Source: Desulfosudis oleivorans
Lineage (GTDB): Bacteria > Desulfobacterota > Desulfobacteria > Desulfobacterales > SURF-7
Assembly (NCBI GenBank): GCA_020723325.1
Contig: DYJD01000021.1
Location: 62,001-126,000, forward strand
Reading direction: 5' to 3'
DNA length: 64,000 nucleotides
Shown: positions 8,750-17,361 of the stretch, in pieces
Layout of the letters: each line of letters begins with the position of its first letter
How positions within the stretch are numbered: position 1 is the stretch's first letter
Position numbers and translations under genes: made by a program
Notes under the pieces: generated by a model
Told to the model about the DNA's origin: nothing
What the model saw: the letters and a program-made list of their open reading frames with translations, nothing else
Database searches by the model: none

Positions 8750-11311
8750 ATGAAACCCCAATTAATCAAAAAATACTGTATCATTGCCTGCCTGCTGGTG
8801 CTCAGCGGCCTGATATTCGGATTTTCCGGCGGCTTTTCCCTTACCTTAGCGGCGGATACGACTCCGGATACCTGCCTGAACAACACTGCCTCCGAAGCTG
8901 TCTGCAAAGACTGCTGCGACTGTTTGGACAATCCGGAAGAGCGCAAAACCTGCCGCGATGCCTGTATCGCAAAATCCGCCACCACGGAGGGATTCAACGG
9001 GAACACCGACCTGATCACGGTGAACGCCCCCTCGGTTCTGGGGCCGGATGGCGATTATTCAAAGGCTACAGGGACCGGGAATGAACAGGACTGCAAAACC
9101 TATTGCGATGAATCCGGCGATTTGTCCTGCGGCGATCGACGCTTCTGCCGGGATGCTTGCAACGAAACCTTCGGCGACGGGACAACGCCCCCTGTGGATC
9201 CCAACGGCGGCGGGAACAACAACAACAATAATAATAATAACGGCGGGAGCAATATCTCCATAGACCAGGCTGTATCGGACGAGGCTCAGCGCAACACTAT
9301 TGCCTTTGACGGCCTGGCCTTCCTCACCGGGGACGCTTGCTCGGACACCTTTCTACCCCCGGGAAAAGTGGCGGATTTTTCCGGCTTCCAATACCTGCGG
9401 GACACGGACCCCACCCAACTGGGCCATAACACGGATTTTGTCACCATCATTGCTTTCAACATGCTCAATATTTTGACGGAAAGCCAGATCGCGGAACTGG
9501 TCGCCTTGGCCAAAAAACAGATTACCATGATCGACCAGTACGGTTATGACCGCTTCCCCCTGATGAACGCCTTCCGACGTCTGCTGGTAGGCGATATCCC
9601 GGATGGGAGCGACAGTCTTTCCCTGACTGCGGTCAAAGCCTACTCTGCTGAATTGTATCAACTGGACGGCGAAATCAGTTACGACCGGGCCGAAACCCTG
9701 GGCCATATTCTGCGGAATATGACCGCGGATCAAAAAAGCGCCTTGGAAGCCCTAAAAGCCTTGAACGGCGTGGGGAACTGGAACAAAACCTTGACCGACC
9801 CCCTCAAAGCCCTGCATCTCAGTCAGTCGGAAAATGTGGCCGTCATGACCTATGCCAGTGAGATGTACAGTTGGTATGGGGGTTCGGTGGAAGCCGACAC
9901 CTATTTCTGTCCGGAACGGCAAGGCACGTATTTCGGCTCCTTTTACATGAAAGACGCACCCGCCATGGCCGCCGGACCGGGCTTCACCATTGATTCCAAT
10001 CTCACCGCCGACATGGGCAACCGTTTTATCGCAGCCTTGTCGGCCACCCAGGCCCCCCTGGTGACCGGACTGGTGGATATTCAGCGGGACTCCCTGATGG
10101 AAATTGTAACCACCCGGCGCCTCATCGCCACCCAGTTGCGGCGTTTCATCACCGAAACTTCCGTGGATAAAACCCCGATATTATCTTTGGCGGCCCGTTA
10201 TGGGGAACTGGATGGCACCATCGTTTACAATTATGCCACTAATTTTTCCGCCTTGAAAAAGACTTTACGTTCGGAACAAATGCAAACCCTGACAGGAATA
10301 CGCGAAGAATGGAATACCATCCCCTGCTCCGGCGCTTATCTTTATTCCGCAAAAATCAGTATGCCGGATGTTATGAATACGGATTTCCTGTTCGGCGTTT
10401 CCTCAAACAACGGAGGTGAGACTTCTGTCCCCAACCGGATATCCAACGCCTTTTCCTTTGCCGAAGGCCCGGCCTGCAATGCCGCGGGACAGCTTTTTTT
10501 CTCCGACATTTCCGCCGATCGTATTTACAAATGGTCCGCGGATCTGGGCCTGACCGTATTCCGGGAAAATTCCGGGGGCGCCAACGGCCTGTATTTCGAT
10601 GCCGCCGGCGATCTCCTGGCTTGTGAAGGTAACACCGGCCGTCTTACGGCCACGGACTCCTCCGGCAACGTGACCGTTCTGACGGATGCCTATAACGGCC
10701 TGCGGTATAACGAACCCAATGACCTGTGGGTGACGCCCAATGGCGGCGTCTATTTCACCGATCCGGTTTATTTCGGAACCAAGGTCCAGGACGGCGAGCA
10801 TGTATACTACCTGTCTGCGGATAGAACCAAGGTCCAGCGGGTCATCAGCGACCTGGTACGGCCCAACGGCATCATCGGCACCGGTGACGGCGAGACCCTT
10901 TATGTCACCGACCATGGCGCCGGCGCCACCTATCGTTATACCATCAACGACGACGGCACCCTTGCCAACAAACAGATCTTTGTTTCCAAGGGCGGCGACG
11001 GCATGACCATAGACAGTTTGGGCAATGTGTATCTTTGTGCTGAAAATCTGCTGGTCTATGACAGCAGCGGCAACCTGCTGGAAACCATATCCGTTCCGGA
11101 GCGCCCCACCAATGCTTGTTTCGGCGGCAGCGACCGCAAGACCCTGTTCATCACCACCCAGACGGTCCTCTATTCCTTGAGCCGCACCGCGGCCGGCATA
11201 ATGCCTTCAGAAAAAAAAACCGGCACAACTTCAGCCGGAAACAGCTCAACCGCATCCGGCAGTACCGGCAGCGACGGCGGCGGCTGCTTCATCGGTTCTC
11301 TCTTGCCGTGA
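8750..11311 (+). CDS. Large exported protein with SMP-30-like propeller
   Basis: From ATG 8750 (AAAGGA six bases upstream; an in-frame ATG at 8735 is possible but less well placed) this gives 853 aa. A signal peptide ends near TLA-ADTT. Then come a Cys-rich segment with CKDCCDC and CKTYCDESGD-type motifs (about 45-145), a Gly/Asn linker (NNNNNNNNN near 160), and an all-alpha domain of unknown function (about 175-540) shared with the decayed copy at 7092. A beta-propeller follows (about 560-815) with FAEGP, GANGLYFDAAGDLL, NEPNDLWV and VRPNGI repeats typical of the SMP-30/gluconolactonase class. The tail, rich in Ser/Gly, ends GGGCFIGSLLP. This looks like a shortened CFI-type C-terminal anchor signal. 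Substrate and role are unknown. Confidence 0.85.
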   Translation: MKPQLIKKYCIIACLLVLSGLIFGFSGGFSLTLAADTTPDTCLNNTASEAVCKDCCDCLDNPEERKTCRDACIAKSATTEGFNGNTDLITVNAPSVLGPDGDYSKATGTGNEQDCKTYCDESGDLSCGDRRFCRDACNETFGDGTTPPVDPNGGGNNNNNNNNNGGSNISIDQAVSDEAQRNTIAFDGLAFLTGDACSDTFLPPGKVADFSGFQYLRDTDPTQLGHNTDFVTIIAFNMLNILTESQIAELVALAKKQITMIDQYGYDRFPLMNAFRRLLVGDIPDGSDSLSLTAVKAYSAELYQLDGEISYDRAETLGHILRNMTADQKSALEALKALNGVGNWNKTLTDPLKALHLSQSENVAVMTYASEMYSWYGGSVEADTYFCPERQGTYFGSFYMKDAPAMAAGPGFTIDSNLTADMGNRFIAALSATQAPLVTGLVDIQRDSLMEIVTTRRLIATQLRRFITETSVDKTPILSLAARYGELDGTIVYNYATNFSALKKTLRSEQMQTLTGIREEWNTIPCSGAYLYSAKISMPDVMNTDFLFGVSSNNGGETSVPNRISNAFSFAEGPACNAAGQLFFSDISADRIYKWSADLGLTVFRENSGGANGLYFDAAGDLLACEGNTGRLTATDSSGNVTVLTDAYNGLRYNEPNDLWVTPNGGVYFTDPVYFGTKVQDGEHVYYLSADRTKVQRVISDLVRPNGIIGTGDGETLYVTDHGAGATYRYTINDDGTLANKQIFVSKGGDGMTIDSLGNVYLCAENLLVYDSSGNLLETISVPERPTNACFGGSDRKTLFITTQTVLYSLSRTAAGIMPSEKKTGTTSAGNSSTASGSTGSDGGGCFIGSLLP

Positions 11312-11364
11312 CATCAGCCAATGGGAACCGATTGGCGTGGCTTTCCGGCGGTGAAATTCAGATT

Positions 11365-11396
11365 GTGGATGTTGTACCCATGGGTGCAACATCCAC
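11365..11396. repeat. 15-bp near-perfect inverted repeat
   Basis: GTGGATGTTGTACCC and GGGTGCAACATCCAC flank a 2-nt centre, with one mismatch. It lies between the exported-protein gene and the DUF1566 remnant. It has no following T-run, so it may be a recombination scar or operator rather than a terminator. Confidence 0.6.
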
Positions 11397-12159
11397 CTGT
11401 CGATACCGGCCAGAAAAAGTGCTACAACAATTTGGCGGAGATCACGCCACCCGCTTCCGGGCAGGAGTTCTACGGGCAGGACGGCCAGTTGGAAGGCATC
11501 CAGCCCGACTATACCCTGAACGACGACGGTAAAACCGTACTGGATGAATCCACGCAGCTCACCTGGATGCGCGGTCCCAATACTACCCTCACCCCTCCGG
11601 TTGCATCGGACAAAAAGACCTTTGATGAGGCCGGGGAATGGGTGGCCGCGGTCAATGCCGTGAATTACGACGGTTTCAGCGACTGGCGTCTGCCGACCAT
11701 AAAGGAGTTGTACTCCCTGATGAACTTTGACGGCACAGATCCCAGCGGTTACAACAGCGCCGGCACAGCAGGCCTCACACCCTTTATCGACACAACCTAT
11801 TTTAATTTCGGCTATGGCCAGACCAGCGCCGGGGAACGCATCATCGACTCCCAGTATGCTTCCACTGATGTCTATGTGGTCGATACGGGGGATAATGGGC
11901 TCAGGAAACTTTTCGGCTTGAATCTGGCGGACGGCCGCATCAAGGGCTATGATCTTTCCATGCCCGACGGCCGGGAGAAGACCTTATCCACGGCGCCGGC
12001 TGCCAGCGCAGCGATCCCAAAGTCGAGCCGCCCTACCCTTTTGCCGCTACCCGCACGGTCACAAAACACGGGGTTACCTATACCGGCTATGCCCAAGGCC
12101 CCCAGGGCGACGCCCTGCGCGGATTCAACTATGCCCGCTTGGTGCGGAATGCGAATTGA
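11393..12159 (+). pseudogene. Frameshifted DUF1566 (Lcl C-terminal) gene
   Basis: The frame from about 11393 gives PPVDTGQKKCYNN, then the DUF1566 hallmarks QLTWMRG, DWRLPTIKELYSLM and GRIKGYD, ending near 11985. The open frame then continues to 12265 as nonsense. The shifted frame (gaccttatccac onward) reads GAGCQRSDPK, TYTGYAQGPQGDALRGF and NYARLVRNAN before a TGA at 12157-12159, which is the normal end of this family. A small deletion or -1 shift around 11985 has thus broken the gene. The N-terminus is also missing: there is no start codon or signal peptide upstream of the family's PVVDTGQ-like opening, and the adjacent 15-bp inverted repeat marks the boundary. A related DUF1566 domain survives in the kinase encoded at 17362. 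Confidence 0.8.
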
Positions 12160-12229
12160 TCAGGTCGCCACGGTTCCAGATCCTTTTGGGGCAAGGAACT
12201 CTATTCCTCCTGTTGCATGGAGGTCGACC

Positions 12230-12856
12230 TTATTCAGCAATATGATATTTTTTCAGTATCTCTGAATAAATGCCTTTTTCTTTTATATGCTTCAAGGAAA
12301 CGTTGAATTTTTCTTTGAGCATCGCAGCACCTGGATATTTTTTTGAAATCATTAAACGAAGCATATCTTCTTTAAGCGGTTTTTTTACTGTAGCAAAATT
12401 AAACTCTTTTCGTGGGAATAATTTCTTGATAATTTCCCAGCCAACCAGCTCATCTGTGGGGACAAGGTCAACTACATGGGCATTGAGTTTTTTAAAGCTT
12501 AATTCATCTGTAACGGAATATTGAACTTTCATTCCGGCCGCTTTGAAAACCGGCTCGTACCAATTTCCTAGCGCACCACCAATATTATATTCTTTAAGGT
12601 CCTCAAGCTTGTCCCAGGTGATTTCATCTTTAAACTTTGATTTAAGAAAAAAGAACTTGATTCTAGAACTTACAATTTCATCTGAAAAATCAAAAGTATT
12701 TTCTCTTTCCTTGGTTTTAAAATATGGAAATCCTGCAAATGCAGAGCCATATTTTAGATTGTATTCACTCCTTTTCCATGGATAAAATTTGTATTCAAAT
12801 GGTACCCCCATATCTGTAAAAACAGCGGTTACGATTCCAGGAGATAGAGAACCGAC
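12230..12856 (-). pseudogene. 5'-truncated periplasmic substrate-binding protein
   Basis: The reading frame gives SPGIVTAVFTDMGVPFEYKF, then YPWKRSEYNL and, further on, KTKERENTFDFSDEI, IGGALGNWYEP and YGSAFAGFPYF. This is the usual order in family-3 (SBP_bac_3) amino-acid-type binding proteins after the first lobe has begun. The start is absent: a TAG at 12857-12859 closes the frame, and there is no signal peptide or ligand-contact N-terminus. The codon and base usage is clearly more AT-rich than in the flanking genes, which suggests foreign origin. The product from the internal ATG at 12811 (193 aa) would lack export and half the first lobe. Confidence 0.75.
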
Positions 12857-13005
12857 CTATAAGCGCTTTCCGCTCATTCAGACCTTATGTCGGCAATGGT
12901 AAAGTAAAATTTTCAACCTCCCTGAGCAGAGCCGTCGTAATGAAAAATACCAATGAAATGTAAAATCCATTGTCAGATATCATCGCCATATGGGGATTTG
13001 ACTAC

Positions 13006-13068
13006 TTGACAAGCAGCAGCCGGGTGGGGTTTATTGAATTCAGATCCAGTATGTTGGATCTGAATTCA
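13006..13068 (+). promoter_or_regulatory. Promoter and 14-bp perfect inverted repeat upstream of the BKACE gene
   Basis: TTGACA at 13006-13011, an 18-nt gap and TTTATT at 13030-13035 form a plausible sigma-70 promoter. Starting at 13035, TGAATTCAGATCCA and its exact complement TGGATCTGAATTCA (13055-13068) flank a 6-nt centre. The repeat sits where transcription would begin, 27 nt before the gene, so it could be an operator for a repressor or a 5' hairpin. Confidence 0.55.
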
Positions 13069-13094
13069 GCCACAACTTTCCCCCAGGAGGCCCC

Positions 13095-14018
13095 ATGCAA
13101 AAATTCATTCTGAATTGCGCGGTCACCGGCGCCATACACACCCCCACCATGGCGCCCTATCTGCCCATCAAACCCCAGGATATCGCCGGCCAGGCCATTG
13201 AAGCGGCCCAGGCCGGCGCTTCCACGGTGCATGTGCATGCCCGGGACCCCGTCACCGGCATGCCCACCGCCGATCTCCGGATTATGGGCGAAATCGTTTC
13301 CACCATCCACGCCAAATGCGATGTGGTGATCTGCATCACCACCGGCGGCGGGGTCAACATGACCGTGGATGAACGCATTGCCGCGGTGCCGGCTTTCAAG
13401 CCGGAGCTGGCCTCCTGTAACCTGGGCTCCATGAATTTCGCCCTGTTTCCGGCCCTGGAGAAAATCAGCCAATGGAAATACGACTGGGAGCCCAAATATC
13501 TGGAGATGTCCAGGGACTTCATCTTCCGCAACACCTTTGCGGATCTGGAGCGTATTTTGCGGGTGTTCAAAGAGAGCGAAACCAAGCCGGAATTTGAGGC
13601 CTATGACATCGGCCACCTGTACAATGCCCATTATTTCTACGAAAAAGGCGTGATAGAAGACCCGTTCTATGTCCAGTTCGTCACCGGGATTCTGGGCGGC
13701 ATCGCCTCGGCCATCCCCCACCTACTGCATATGAAGCAGACCGGCGACACTCTGTTCGGAAGCCGTTATCTGTTTTCCACCATCGGCGCCGGCCGGCACG
13801 AACTACCCATGGCCACCACGTCCCTGTTCCTGGGGGGCGGTGCCAGGGTGGGGCTGGAAGACAATCTGTGGCTGGCCCCCGGTGAGATGGCCAAATCCAA
13901 TGCCGAGCTGGTGGAAAAAATGGTGCGCATCGCCCGGGAATTCGCCTTTGAGCCGGCCAGTCCCGATGAAACCCGCAAAATGCTGGGACTCAAAGGACGG
14001 GATCAGGTTAATATGTGA
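13095..14018 (+). CDS. BKACE-family (Kce-like, DUF849) enzyme
   Basis: This 307-aa protein belongs to the beta-keto acid cleavage enzymes. They use a zinc ion and acetyl-CoA to split beta-keto acids such as 3-keto-5-aminohexanoate. The zinc-binding pair is H46 and H48 in VHVHARD. Other family features are ICITTGGG, ASCNLGSMNF, FEAYDIGHL and the GGGARVGLEDN segment that carries the third ligand (Glu). The N-terminal motif reads TGAIHTPTM, where lysine-pathway Kce has a glutamate, so the substrate is probably not the lysine intermediate. CAGGAGG lies 6 nt before the ATG. No lysine-fermentation genes (kal, kdd) are nearby. It stands alone behind its own promoter and inverted repeat. Confidence 0.85.
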   Translation: MQKFILNCAVTGAIHTPTMAPYLPIKPQDIAGQAIEAAQAGASTVHVHARDPVTGMPTADLRIMGEIVSTIHAKCDVVICITTGGGVNMTVDERIAAVPAFKPELASCNLGSMNFALFPALEKISQWKYDWEPKYLEMSRDFIFRNTFADLERILRVFKESETKPEFEAYDIGHLYNAHYFYEKGVIEDPFYVQFVTGILGGIASAIPHLLHMKQTGDTLFGSRYLFSTIGAGRHELPMATTSLFLGGGARVGLEDNLWLAPGEMAKSNAELVEKMVRIAREFAFEPASPDETRKMLGLKGRDQVNM

Positions 14019-14057
14019 TGTAAGGAAAACACTCAGGTGGTAAGGGGTTCTGTCGTT

Positions 14058-14077
14058 CGATTACGATTACGATTACC
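14058..14077. repeat. Short-period repeat (cgatta units)
   Basis: CGATTA is repeated three times (ending ACC) just downstream of the BKACE gene. Similar 6-nt-period tracts occur near 37040 and in the gaps at 17211 and 55735. Confidence 0.7.
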
Positions 14078-14171
14078 TTTTTTCACATTGATCCATTTGC
14101 CTGGGAAATGCGGGCATGCTTTTATGCAAGCGCCACTGCCGATGCCATCGGAAATCTGATTTTCAGGCCAT

Positions 14172-14243
14172 AGCATGGTAGTAATAAAGCGGCCGTCTAT
14201 AATCGAGCAACGGGGTTTCATTCAATAAGGCGTTATTTGACAT
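14172..14243 (-). other. 23-codon ORF with strong ribosome site, probable gene stub
   Basis: On the minus strand an ATG at 14243 is preceded by AAAGGAGG at ideal spacing. It opens a frame reading MSNNALLNETPLLDYRRP that stops after 23 codons. The ribosome site is stronger than those of many real genes here, so this is more likely the 5' stub of a deleted gene than chance. The opening resembles the start of some transglutaminase-like proteins, but that is a weak impression. The rest of the 14019-14499 gap holds no other gene. Confidence 0.35.
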
Positions 14244-14365
14244 GGTATCCTCCTTTGGTAAGCAGTTTCGTTTTTATGAGGCCTATCAGTTCCCAAAGGA
14301 AAACACTTGAATAAACGGGTCATTTTTCAGTATGTCGGAATCGGGAAAATGGCCTTGACAAATGA

Positions 14366-14394
14366 TTGACATGGCCCTGCCCTTAAACTATATA
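14366..14394 (+). promoter_or_regulatory. Sigma-70 promoter for the GAF-kinase-GlgP operon
   Basis: TTGACA (14366-14371), a 17-nt spacer and TATATA (14389-14394) precede the GAF gene by about 105 nt. An overlapping TTGACA lies at 14355-14360. This is one of the best promoter matches in the window and would drive the 14500-21306 gene group. Confidence 0.6.
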
Positions 14395-14499
14395 TGGTTG
14401 TACGGGTAAATCCCCATTGATCCCCCAATTTTACGGCTATGGATTTAATGCTCTTTCCGATCCCGACAGATCCTTTTCTCAATGAAGGAGGCTGAACCC

Positions 14500-15060
14500 A
14501 TGGAACCCAAATTTACATTCGGCGCATTTAAAACCATCAGCAGGGCCATATCCACCTATGAAGACCTGAACCTGCTGATCAATCATTTTGCCGAAGGACT
14601 AGTCCGGACCTTTAAAATCAAAGGCTGTTGCATCATGCTGTATGATGAAAGGGAGAAGCAGTTGTTCCAGGTGGCGAGCTGCGGTATCAGTATGGAATAT
14701 TTAACAAAAGGACCGGTCTTTCTGGATGACCGTTTCTACGATTTTAAAAAAGGCGAGCCGGTCATTATCGAAGATCTTGAGCATGATCCACGGGTCCAAT
14801 ATCCGGAAGCCGCCAAAAAGGAAAACATCAACGCGCTGTTATCGGTTCCCATTAAATACAAGGACGCCATCCTGGGCATTGTGCGGTTATACCACCATGA
14901 AGCCTTCAACATCCATGCAGAGGACCTGGATTCCATCAAGGTCATCTCCCGGCAACTGGGGCTGGTCATCGAGAACAACGGCTATCTGAACTTCATTGAA
15001 AAGCTGAAAGCCGCCATGGAAAGCCTGCCCCTGCGCATGCTGACAGGATTGCACCCGTGA
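14500..15060 (+). CDS. GAF domain protein
   Basis: The start at ATG 14500 is chosen because GAAGGAGG lies 9 nt upstream; an ATG at 14482 would overlap that ribosome site. The 186-aa product is a single GAF domain (about residues 15-170) with the pattern CCIMLYDE, FLDDRF, LLSVPIKYKDAILGIVRLYHHE and FNIHAEDLD. It has no membrane segment or output domain, so it should be a small-molecule or redox sensor acting on a partner. The stop overlaps the GTG start of the kinase-like gene (GTGA), which makes that protein the obvious partner. Confidence 0.88.
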   Translation: MEPKFTFGAFKTISRAISTYEDLNLLINHFAEGLVRTFKIKGCCIMLYDEREKQLFQVASCGISMEYLTKGPVFLDDRFYDFKKGEPVIIEDLEHDPRVQYPEAAKKENINALLSVPIKYKDAILGIVRLYHHEAFNIHAEDLDSIKVISRQLGLVIENNGYLNFIEKLKAAMESLPLRMLTGLHP

Positions 15061-15965
15061 GCGGCCGACTCATTACAGATACTTCCGACTTCATGGCCAT
15101 TGACCGGGGTGATGAAATCGTCGTCGGAGAGCGGCGCTACAGTGTCATCGGCTATGCCCGGGAAAGACGCTTCGGCATCGAAGATCCCAAATTCTGGGTA
15201 AAACGGGTGGTTGATGTGGAAAACGGCGAGCGCAAAATCATCAAACTCGCTTTTTATGAAAATTTTATCACCACCGTGGGCGGCATTAAAGTGCGCTGTT
15301 TTCGCAGCCCGGAAAAGGAAGGCCTGATTCTGGATCTGGTGCGCAACCATGGACATTTCATGCAGGGCCGGGCCTATATTGATCAGGACGGCAACAATAT
15401 CCGTGTGCTGGACGTGGTGCGAGGAACCGACTATCTTGTCTACCTAGATACCATCAGCATCCCCCACGAAGAATATACCCGCACCATCATGCCGCGTTTG
15501 TTGAAAAACATCATCAAGGCTTTTGAGGCCATTCATTTTCTGCATATAAACGGTTTCAGGCACGGCGATATCCGCAATGACCATCTGTATGTGGAGCATG
15601 ACAGCGGTAAAATGATCTGGATCGATTTTGATTATGATTTTGAAGCCATGGAAAATCCTTTCAGCCTGGATCTGTTCGGTCTGGGCAATATCCTGGTCTA
15701 TACCATCGGCAAAGGATTTCATGATCATTATTCCCTGGTCAATGACACCGCCACCTACGGCGAGCTGATCCAGCGGGTTTCTTCAAAGGATTTTTCCATT
15801 TTGGATAAGGGGCGCTTGATGAATTTGCGCAAATTATATCCATATATTCCCAAGACATTGAATGACGTTTTGCTGCATTTTTCCATCGGTGCGGAAGTCT
15901 ATTATGAATCCGCAGCAGAAATCATCGAGGATTTGAACCGTTGTCTGCATTCGGTTTCCGAATAG
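15057..15965 (+). CDS. Divergent protein-kinase-like protein
   Basis: This 302-aa protein begins with GTG overlapping the stop of the GAF gene. It has a kinase-like fold with altered motifs. The catalytic loop reads HGDIRNDH (H169, D171) instead of HRDxKxxN. The metal-binding loop is WIDFDYDF (D190) in place of DFG. The C-lobe continues with LDLFGLGNILVYTIGKG. A glycine-rich loop is not obvious, although IIKLAF may carry the ATP lysine. It could be an active atypical kinase, closer to aminoglycoside-phosphotransferase-type enzymes, or a pseudokinase. The coupling to a GAF sensor and position upstream of a stress protein, a phosphoesterase, a canonical Ser/Thr kinase and glycogen phosphorylase suggest a regulatory role. 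Confidence 0.75.
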   Translation: MSGRLITDTSDFMAIDRGDEIVVGERRYSVIGYARERRFGIEDPKFWVKRVVDVENGERKIIKLAFYENFITTVGGIKVRCFRSPEKEGLILDLVRNHGHFMQGRAYIDQDGNNIRVLDVVRGTDYLVYLDTISIPHEEYTRTIMPRLLKNIIKAFEAIHFLHINGFRHGDIRNDHLYVEHDSGKMIWIDFDYDFEAMENPFSLDLFGLGNILVYTIGKGFHDHYSLVNDTATYGELIQRVSSKDFSILDKGRLMNLRKLYPYIPKTLNDVLLHFSIGAEVYYESAAEIIEDLNRCLHSVSE

Positions 15966-15977
15966 GAGGGATATATT

Positions 15978-16424
15978 GTGACTAGTTCAATTCTTATGGC
16001 ATTTAATGACTCCATCAGTTCACGGGCGGCCATTGAATTTTTATGCAAGGCGCCGTTGAACCATGAAGCCCTTCACCTCCATCTGGTGCATATCTTCCGC
16101 AAGCCCACCGCCGGTGAGGATCTGATGGGCCATAAATTTATGGAAGAGCAGCCGGTCCGCCTCATGAACGCCCTGCAGGAGGCCAAGGACAAATTGATTT
16201 CCCATGGTTTTCAGCCGGAGCAGATCGAGATTCAACTCCTGAAAGATCCTTATCCTACGGTTACCGAAGGCATCATTGATATTTTTCATAAAGGCAAATA
16301 CGACTTGGTGGTCATCGGCCGCAAACGCATGTCCAAAGCCGAGGAATTCGTTTTGGGTGATCCCAGTACCAAACTGGTGCGGGCCCTGGAGAACACCGCC
16401 GTGCTCGTTGTAAAAAGCAAGTGA
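15978..16424 (+). CDS. Universal stress protein (UspA family)
   Basis: This 148-aa single Usp domain protein starts with GTG behind AGGAGG. The ATP-binding loop is visible as VVIGRKRMSKAEEFVLGDPSTKLV, corresponding to the family G-x2-G-x9-G-S/T pattern with the first glycines altered (GRKRMSK). That raises doubt about nucleotide binding. It lies 12 nt after the kinase-like gene and 22 nt before the phosphoesterase gene, well inside the operon. The family helps cells survive starvation and redox stress. Its exact role here is not known. Confidence 0.85.
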   Translation: MTSSILMAFNDSISSRAAIEFLCKAPLNHEALHLHLVHIFRKPTAGEDLMGHKFMEEQPVRLMNALQEAKDKLISHGFQPEQIEIQLLKDPYPTVTEGIIDIFHKGKYDLVVIGRKRMSKAEEFVLGDPSTKLVRALENTAVLVVKSK

Positions 16425-16446
16425 ACCTGTCGACAACGGTTGCATC

Positions 16447-17187
16447 ATGAGACTGGCGGTTCTTTCCGACATCCATGCCAATCTGGAAGCATTGCTGCAG
16501 GTGCTCACGGATTTGGAACAGCAAGATATTGATGAAATCATTTCCCTGGGAGACAATATCGGCTATGGTCCGGACCCGGACCAGGTCATTTCCATCCTGC
16601 GCCGGCGTGATGTCCATTGCATTTTAGGGAATCATGAACTGGCGGTGAAATCCGGCAAATATCTGGCCTGGTTCAATCCCACGGCGCGCAAATCACTCTT
16701 GCGCACCATCGTGCTCCTGTCGCCGCCGGCCGTGGATTATATCAACGGACTTACGACTTCCCTGGTGCGCCATGATTGCCGCTTTGTGCATGGTTTCCCG
16801 CCGGCTTCGGTCACTACCTATCTGTTTCAGGTTTCGGACGGGGATTTAGCCCCGGTTTTTGAAAAATTAAAGGAAAGCATCTGCTTTATCGGTCATACCC
16901 ATGATCTGGCCCTGATCGCCTATGATCGCAACCGTATCTGGCGTTTGGCTTTTTCCGAAGGACTGCGGCAGTTGAATCCCGAACTTCAATACCTGGTCAA
17001 TATCGGCAGTGTGGGACAACCCAGGGACGGCAACCCCTGCGCCAAGTACGTCATCCTGGACACGGCCACCTATACCCTCGAACTGCGCCATGTGGCCTAT
17101 GATCGTTTCACCACGGCGGACAAGATCATCAAGGCCGGAATGCCGAAATTGTATGCGGAGCGGCTGGTGGGGGGGGGTGGGATTTGA
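16447..17187 (+). CDS. Calcineurin-like metallophosphoesterase
   Basis: This 246-aa protein carries the five metal-binding blocks of the family in order: SDIHANLEA (near residue 7), GDNIGYGPDPD (near 36), GNHE (near 61), the histidine in FVHGFPP (near 115) and GHTHDLAL (near 149). The length and blocks fit the YfcE/diadenosine-tetraphosphatase-like subgroup of cytosolic phosphodiesterases or protein phosphatases. Being placed between two kinase-type genes, it could be the phosphatase of the pair, but that is inference. The C-terminus ends in a glycine run (VGGGGI) made by a G-tract that is prone to slippage. Confidence 0.9.
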   Translation: MRLAVLSDIHANLEALLQVLTDLEQQDIDEIISLGDNIGYGPDPDQVISILRRRDVHCILGNHELAVKSGKYLAWFNPTARKSLLRTIVLLSPPAVDYINGLTTSLVRHDCRFVHGFPPASVTTYLFQVSDGDLAPVFEKLKESICFIGHTHDLALIAYDRNRIWRLAFSEGLRQLNPELQYLVNIGSVGQPRDGNPCAKYVILDTATYTLELRHVAYDRFTTADKIIKAGMPKLYAERLVGGGGI

Positions 17188-17210
17188 GATATGGGATAGT
17201 AGTTGCTGTA

Positions 17211-17243
17211 TCGGGGTCGGGGTCGCTATCGGGATCGGGATCG
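17211..17243. repeat. Short-period repeat (tcgggg/atcggg units)
   Basis: The gap between the phosphoesterase and kinase genes holds two TCGGGG units, then a variant, then two ATCGGG units. It belongs to the same style of intergenic 6-nt-period repeat as those near 14058 and 37008. No gene is visible in the surrounding 174 nt. Confidence 0.7.
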
Positions 17244-17361
17244 AAAAATTAGATGTGGGATGTGGAATGCGTGGTAACGCGGTTTTTCATTAATCGTTAG
17301 TAATTAGCAATTGTTAACGATCAATTGCTAATCAAAAAGATAGCGGGATGCCGGATAAGGG

